From the NCBI GenBank assembly GCA_016794945.1, contig JAEUIX010000012.1:1-9847 (forward strand): DNA of 9,847 nt, in the 5' to 3' direction. The DNA comes from Phycisphaerae bacterium. GTDB taxonomy: Bacteria; Planctomycetota; Phycisphaerae; Phycisphaerales; UBA1924. The notes under the pieces were generated by a model that worked only from the letters and a program-made list of their open reading frames with translations, was not told where the DNA came from and did no database searches. The first letter of the stretch is position 1, and each line of letters starts with the position of its first letter. Shown here piece by piece: positions 7,111 through 9,847 of this stretch. A program made the position numbers and the translations under genes.

Positions 7111-7742
7111 TTGGCTGCCTTGAGACGACGGGCGACCTCGGGCCAGTTGACGACGTTCCAGAACGCCGCGACGTAGTCGGGGCGACGGTTCTGGTAGTTG
7201 AGGTAGTAGGCGTGCTCCCAGACGTCGAGGCCCAGGATGGGCGTTCCGCCGCAGCCGGCGACGGCATCGCCCATGAGGGGGTTGTCCTGGTTCGCGGTTG
7301 AGCAGATCGTGAGTTTGCCGGCCCCCTTGGTGCAGAGCCAGGCCCAGCCGGAGCCGAAGCGCTTGATCGCGGCGTCGGTGAACTGGCCCTTGAAGGTGTC
7401 GAACGACCCGAAGAATGCGTTGATGGCGTCGGCGAGGTCGCCGGCGGGCGTACCGCCGCCGCCCTTGCCCGCCGGGGCGAGCAACTGCCAGAACATGGAG
7501 TGGTTGACGTGGCCGCCGGCGTTGTTGCGGACGACGGCGCGCTTGTCTTCCGGGATGTCCTTGAGGTTGGCGATGATCTGCTCGGCGGGCGTGTTCTCCC
7601 AAGCCGTGCCCTCGAGCGCCTTGTTGGCGTTGGTGACGTAGGCCGCGTGGTGCTTGGTGAGATGGATCTCCATCGTTCTGGCGTCGATGTGGGGCTGGAG
7701 CGCTTCGTAGGCGTACGGGAGGGTGGGCAGCGTGAAGGGCAT
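7107..7742 (-). CDS. sodA: Superoxide dismutase, Mn-type, cytoplasmic
   Basis: This 211-residue superoxide dismutase is of ordinary length and has no signal peptide. The metal ligands are His27, His81, Asp173 and His177; the last two are in 'DVWEHAYY'. Gly77 ('NNAGGH') and Gln152 ('STANQD') are the Mn-enzyme forms of the two positions that separate Mn from Fe enzymes. It closely resembles the Tat-exported copy at 373-1182, including the insert '[13 protein letters not shown]' and three cysteines (137, 147, 164) at the same positions, so the two look like paralogues. An AGGAG lies six bases before ATG 7742. It is the first gene of a seven-gene minus-strand run and is transcribed divergently from the sigma factor gene. 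The 84-residue membrane protein gene overlaps its stop codon. Confidence 0.97.
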   Translation of the reverse strand: MPFTLPTLPYAYEALQPHIDARTMEIHLTKHHAAYVTNANKALEGTAWENTPAEQIIANLKDIPEDKRAVVRNNAGGHVNHSMFWQLLAPAGKGGGGTPAGDLADAINAFFGSFDTFKGQFTDAAIKRFGSGWAWLCTKGAGKLTICSTANQDNPLMGDAVAGCGGTPILGLDVWEHAYYLNYQNRRPDYVAAFWNVVNWPEVARRLKAAK

Positions 7743-7748
7743 GAGTGG

Positions 7749-7753
7749 CTCCT
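7749..7753 (-). promoter_or_regulatory. Shine-Dalgarno AGGAG of the cytoplasmic sod
   Basis: AGGAG on the minus strand, six bases before ATG 7742; it fixes the start of the gene, whose frame is otherwise open upstream. Confidence 0.75.
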
Positions 7754-8015
7754 GTCGAGGCTGAGCGATCCCCTGTTTGGGTGAATTCGCGAGAATGAGG
7801 CTCGAGGCGTGGCTGGAAAGCGAAGAGGTTGTATGGTGTTCGCCCCGAGCGGCGGATGGTACGTCGCACGGCGGCGCCGGGGTTGAGTTTCTAGGACGGA
7901 GCGGACAGCGTGCCTTGTGCGGCCCGCCTCACAGGCAGAAAAAAGCGATCGTCTAGAGGGGTGGATTCGAAACGTCGGGCCGTGTCCGGCGTACAAGCAG
8001 TGTGAGCACGCGGAT

Positions 8016-8063
8016 GGACGTCCGGATAACCCTGGAATTGGTGAGACTCTCCACAGGACGTCC
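8016..8063. repeat. Two GGACGTCC palindromes 40 bp apart
   Basis: The perfect eight-base palindrome GGACGTCC occurs at 8016-8023 and again at 8056-8063, start to start 40 bp, close to four helical turns. As DNA this suits a pair of operators on one face. As RNA the two copies could pair with each other into an eight-bp stem closing a 32-nt loop. Both readings are inference. Confidence 0.5.
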
Positions 8064-8075
8064 CGGCTGAGAAGA

Positions 8076-8240
8076 GGCTTGAAAGGGAACGGCTCGATCG
8101 CGACACTGAGCCCTTCCCTCGGCAGGTTGAGCGAGCAGCAGTTGGTTCCGGACGCACGAGGTGTCCGGCGATGGCGAGTATTGGCAGGCGACGAACGACC
8201 GAACGAGCACCGATCAGGTTTGAAGGGAAGCCGGCCCGAT
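8076..8240. repeat. Imperfect 23/24-bp direct repeat
   Basis: The copy at 8076-8098 (starting GGCTTGAAAGGGAACGG) and the copy at 8217-8240 (starting GGTTTGAAGGGAAGCCGG) differ by two transitions (C/T) and small gaps, and both end in CGAT. Each is followed at differing distance by TTCCGGACG (8146-8154 and 8262-8270). They may be remnants of a local duplication or repeated regulatory sites. Confidence 0.35.
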
Positions 8241-8323
8241 GGAGGCCCGCGGCCGAGAAAGTTCCGGACGGGTGTGGGAAACCTGAGTTTCGGTTCCAAA
8301 CTGAAGAGAAAGCGGTACCTTCC

Positions 8324-9460
8324 ATGCAGCGAACCCCTCTTATGCCCACCAGCAGCCCCAGCCCGATGGAGCAGCACCGCAGGCGCGGTCGCGTCGCCTT
8401 CACCGAGGCCAAGCCCGCTGCGGGCAAGGCGGCGGCGAAGAAGGCGGCCAAGCGCGCGCTCAGCCCGGACGATGAGAAGTTGCTTGCGCTGATCCTCAGC
8501 GAGGAGCAGGACTTCATCGACAGCCCGGCCTTCTACGAGAAGGACGCGGAGAAGAAGATCTACGACGAGGCGCCGGAGATCCCCAAGCCGGACACCACCT
8601 GGTACCACCCGGTGATGGACGATCTGTCGGGCCGCACGCGCACGATCAAGACGACGCAGCAGGTGATCCTGACTGGCGCGCAGGAGAAGGTGCTGTTCCA
8701 TCAGTACAACTACGCGCGATACCGCATCTGGAAGCACCAGCAGGAAATCTGGAAGACCTCCAGCCGCAAGCCCACGGCCGTGCAGGCCGAGGAGATCCTG
8801 CGCTGGTACCGGCGGGGCGACCTGATCCGCCAGCAGATCGCCAACACGAACCTCGCGCTGGTGCTGGCCATGGCCAAGCGCACCCGCATGAGCGAGGTGG
8901 ACTTCGCGGACCTGGTCAGCGAGGGCAACATGGCCCTGCTCCGCGCCGTCGATAAATTCGACGCCGGGCGCGGGTACAAGTTCAGCACCTACGCCTGCCG
9001 CGCGATCCTCAAGGCCTTCAGCCGCCAGGGCATGAAGCTGAGCAAGTACCGCCAGCGGTTCCCGACGGACTTCGACCCCAAGCTGGAGAAGTCGAACTTC
9101 CTGGAGACCAAGCGGACGAGCTTCGAGAAGGACGCGGCCGAGGAGGTCAAGCGGATCGTGATGAACAACCGCGCCGCGCTGACCGACGTGGAGCGCGTCG
9201 TGATCGAGCACCGCTTCGGGCTCGAGGCGGGCGAGACGGACAAGCCCATGACCCTGGAGCAGGTGGGCCAGATCATCGGCGTGACGAAGGAGCGCGTGCG
9301 CCAGATCCAGAACAAGGCCATGGAGAAGATCCGCCTGGAACTGGAGGCCAACTTCCTGGGCAACCGCGCAGCGCAGGAGGCGGTGGCGGCGGCGCGGGCC
9401 GCCGAGGCCGCGGCCAGCGACGAGTCGCAGCCGACGCTGGAGCAGTTGCTCAGCAAGTGA
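8324..9460 (+). CDS. RNA polymerase sigma factor, sigma-70 family
   Basis: The 378-residue protein directs RNA polymerase to promoters. Residues 26-45 are Lys/Ala-rich. A long acidic and aromatic stretch follows to about 115, then a region 1.2-like segment 'ILTGAQEKVLFHQYNYARYR' (115-134). Region 2 spans about 165-235, with the core-binding 'DLVSEGNMALLRAVDKFD' and the -10-reading '(R)GYKFSTYACRAILKAF'. Region 4 spans about 285-342, with 'LTDVERVVIEHRFGL' and the helix-turn-helix 'MTLEQVGQIIGVTKERVRQI' that reads the -35 element. Between 238 and 280 I see no typical region 3. The C-terminus (348-378) is an Ala-rich tail. The housekeeping RpoD form (WWIRQAI) is absent, so it is probably an alternative or lineage-specific factor. 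ATG 8324 is preferred; ATG 8342 (six residues shorter) is possible, and the open frame to ATG 8171 lacks support. An intrinsic terminator follows 27 bp after the stop. Confidence 0.92.
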   Translation: MQRTPLMPTSSPSPMEQHRRRGRVAFTEAKPAAGKAAAKKAAKRALSPDDEKLLALILSEEQDFIDSPAFYEKDAEKKIYDEAPEIPKPDTTWYHPVMDDLSGRTRTIKTTQQVILTGAQEKVLFHQYNYARYRIWKHQQEIWKTSSRKPTAVQAEEILRWYRRGDLIRQQIANTNLALVLAMAKRTRMSEVDFADLVSEGNMALLRAVDKFDAGRGYKFSTYACRAILKAFSRQGMKLSKYRQRFPTDFDPKLEKSNFLETKRTSFEKDAAEEVKRIVMNNRAALTDVERVVIEHRFGLEAGETDKPMTLEQVGQIIGVTKERVRQIQNKAMEKIRLELEANFLGNRAAQEAVAAARAAEAAASDESQPTLEQLLSK

Positions 9461-9486
9461 GCGAGAAGGAACGTTCCGCAACTCCG

Positions 9487-9522
9487 CGGGCCCGGCGCAC
9501 ATCGCCGGGCCCGTTTCATTTT
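9487..9522 (+). terminator. Intrinsic terminator of the sigma factor gene
   Basis: An 11-base-pair perfect stem (CGGGCCCGGCG at 9487-9497 with CGCCGGGCCCG at 9503-9513) closes a five-base loop and is followed by TTTCATTTT (9514-9522). The T-rich side lies only on the plus strand, so it ends the sigma factor transcript. Confidence 0.9.
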
Positions 9523-9550
9523 CCGGGCGTGCCGCGCGGCGGGGAGGGGG

Positions 9551-9847
9551 TCAGCCGCCCTGGCCCGCGCCGGCGGGCTGGCCGGCGACCTCGTTGGGCG
9601 GCGGCGGCCAGAGGGGGATGTACTCCCACCAGATCTTGTCGCGGTTGAACACGGGGTAGACGTACGCGGTGCGTCCGGCGAACGGTTCGCTGTTGTTCTT
9701 GGCCCAGGTGGTCCATGCGGCCTGGTCTTCGCCGAAGTTCTGGCCCGTGAGCGTTCGCAGGGATGAAACGGTGGCCCACGTCACGAGCAGGTCGTCGTCG
9801 CCCAGCGCGCTGATGAGCGCCTGCAGCACCCGGGGCTGGGCGTACTG
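9551..9847 (-). CDS. HEAT-repeat-like protein, C-terminal part
   Basis: This is the last 98 codons of a gene entering from the right edge; no start is present and the frame is open to the boundary ('QYAQPRVLQALISALGD...'). A HEAT-like helix pair is visible in 'VLQALISALGDDDLLVTWAT' and 'VSSLRTLTGQNFGEDQAAW', followed by 'WAKNN'. The 'LTGQ(N/D)FG-x-D-x-A-A-W' motif closing a HEAT unit is common in planctomycete proteins that bind partners through such repeats. The tail 'YVYPVFNRDKIWWEYIPLWPPPP' is rich in Trp and Pro, and the final residues are Gly/Ala/Gln-rich. The binding partner and the cellular role are unknown. It converges on the sigma factor gene; the stops are 90 bp apart with the terminator between them. 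Confidence 0.75.
   Translation of the reverse strand, partial: QYAQPRVLQALISALGDDDLLVTWATVSSLRTLTGQNFGEDQAAWTTWAKNNSEPFAGRTAYVYPVFNRDKIWWEYIPLWPPPPNEVAGQPAGAGQGG

Larger units (their letters stand above)
7743..8323. other. Gene-free divergent region between sod and sigma factor genes
   Basis: No convincing gene lies in these 581 bp. Open frames here have no family motif and no Shine-Dalgarno site. The region must carry the sod promoter (minus) and the sigma factor promoter (plus). A weak candidate for the latter is TTGAAA at 8079-8084 with GACACT at 8102-8107 (17-bp spacer), which is only a half match at -10. Base composition is visibly less GC-rich and less codon-like than the flanking genes, especially near 7930-7975 and 8280-8320. 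It contains the GGACGTCC pair and the imperfect repeats listed separately. A long 5' leader for the sigma factor is possible. Confidence 0.6.

Noticed and set aside
7930..7950. A run of A on the plus strand (T-run on minus) as part of a terminator
   Set aside because: No stable hairpin precedes the T-run on the minus strand and no gene ends there in that direction.
7964..7996. A tRNA T-arm-like word (GGATTCGAAAC) in the gene-free region
   Set aside because: No acceptor, D or anticodon arms can be drawn around it, so no tRNA is supported.
8171..8323. An N-terminal extension of the sigma factor from ATG 8171
   Set aside because: The extra 51 residues show no sigma-like features, no Shine-Dalgarno precedes this ATG, and the stretch overlaps the repeats of the leader. 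It cannot be excluded entirely.
6797..9502. A 901-codon open frame on the minus strand, antisense to the sigma factor and reaching through the intergenic region into sod
   Set aside because: It is Arg/Pro/Ser/Thr-rich with no motif, runs opposite a clear sigma factor gene and overlaps sod and two further genes in other frames. High GC makes such long shadow frames common.

Overview
The window is GC-rich bacterial chromosome that looks like a planctomycete, most likely class Phycisphaerae. The clues are two membrane proteins carrying the C-x2-C-(G/S)Y ... CPECG zinc ribbon common in that group, a HEAT-type tail with an 'LTGQNFG' motif, two adjacent divergent clpP genes, and weak or missing Shine-Dalgarno sites at several starts. 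Lineage is an inference from these features, not from a marker tree. No tRNA, rRNA, CRISPR array, insertion sequence or phage gene was seen.

Left part (1-1182, minus strand): the N-terminal part of a metallophosphoesterase that runs off the left edge, preceded by a Mn-type superoxide dismutase with a twin-arginine signal peptide. Middle left (1412-2680, plus strand): tandem clpP genes encoding two different ClpP subunits. The first has a full Ser-His-Asp triad. The second has Asn where the catalytic Asp should be. Their 3' end abuts the end of a minus-strand gene with only 12 bp between stop codons.

Centre (2693-7742, all minus strand): a run of seven genes in transcription order: a cytoplasmic Mn-type superoxide dismutase, an 84-residue single-helix membrane protein whose GTG start overlaps the sod stop, two zinc-ribbon membrane proteins, serine hydroxymethyltransferase (glyA), a NUDIX hydrolase with an atypical NUDIX box, and a DUF4287-DUF5655 protein. 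Spacing is tight enough for one or two operons. A GC hairpin lies between glyA and the NUDIX gene.

Right part (7743-9847): a 581-bp gene-free region with a pair of GGACGTCC palindromes 40 bp apart and other short repeats, then a plus-strand sigma-70 family factor with an unusual long N-terminus and no recognisable region 3. A strong intrinsic terminator follows it. The C-terminal end of a HEAT-repeat-like protein enters from the right on the minus strand.

The shared theme is stress handling (two superoxide dismutases, Clp proteolysis, NUDIX clean-up, an alternative-looking sigma factor divergent from sod), but the link is contextual only. I do not see a clear novel system. The points most worth checking are the asymmetric ClpP pair, the small membrane protein coupled to sod, and the palindrome pair upstream of the sigma factor.
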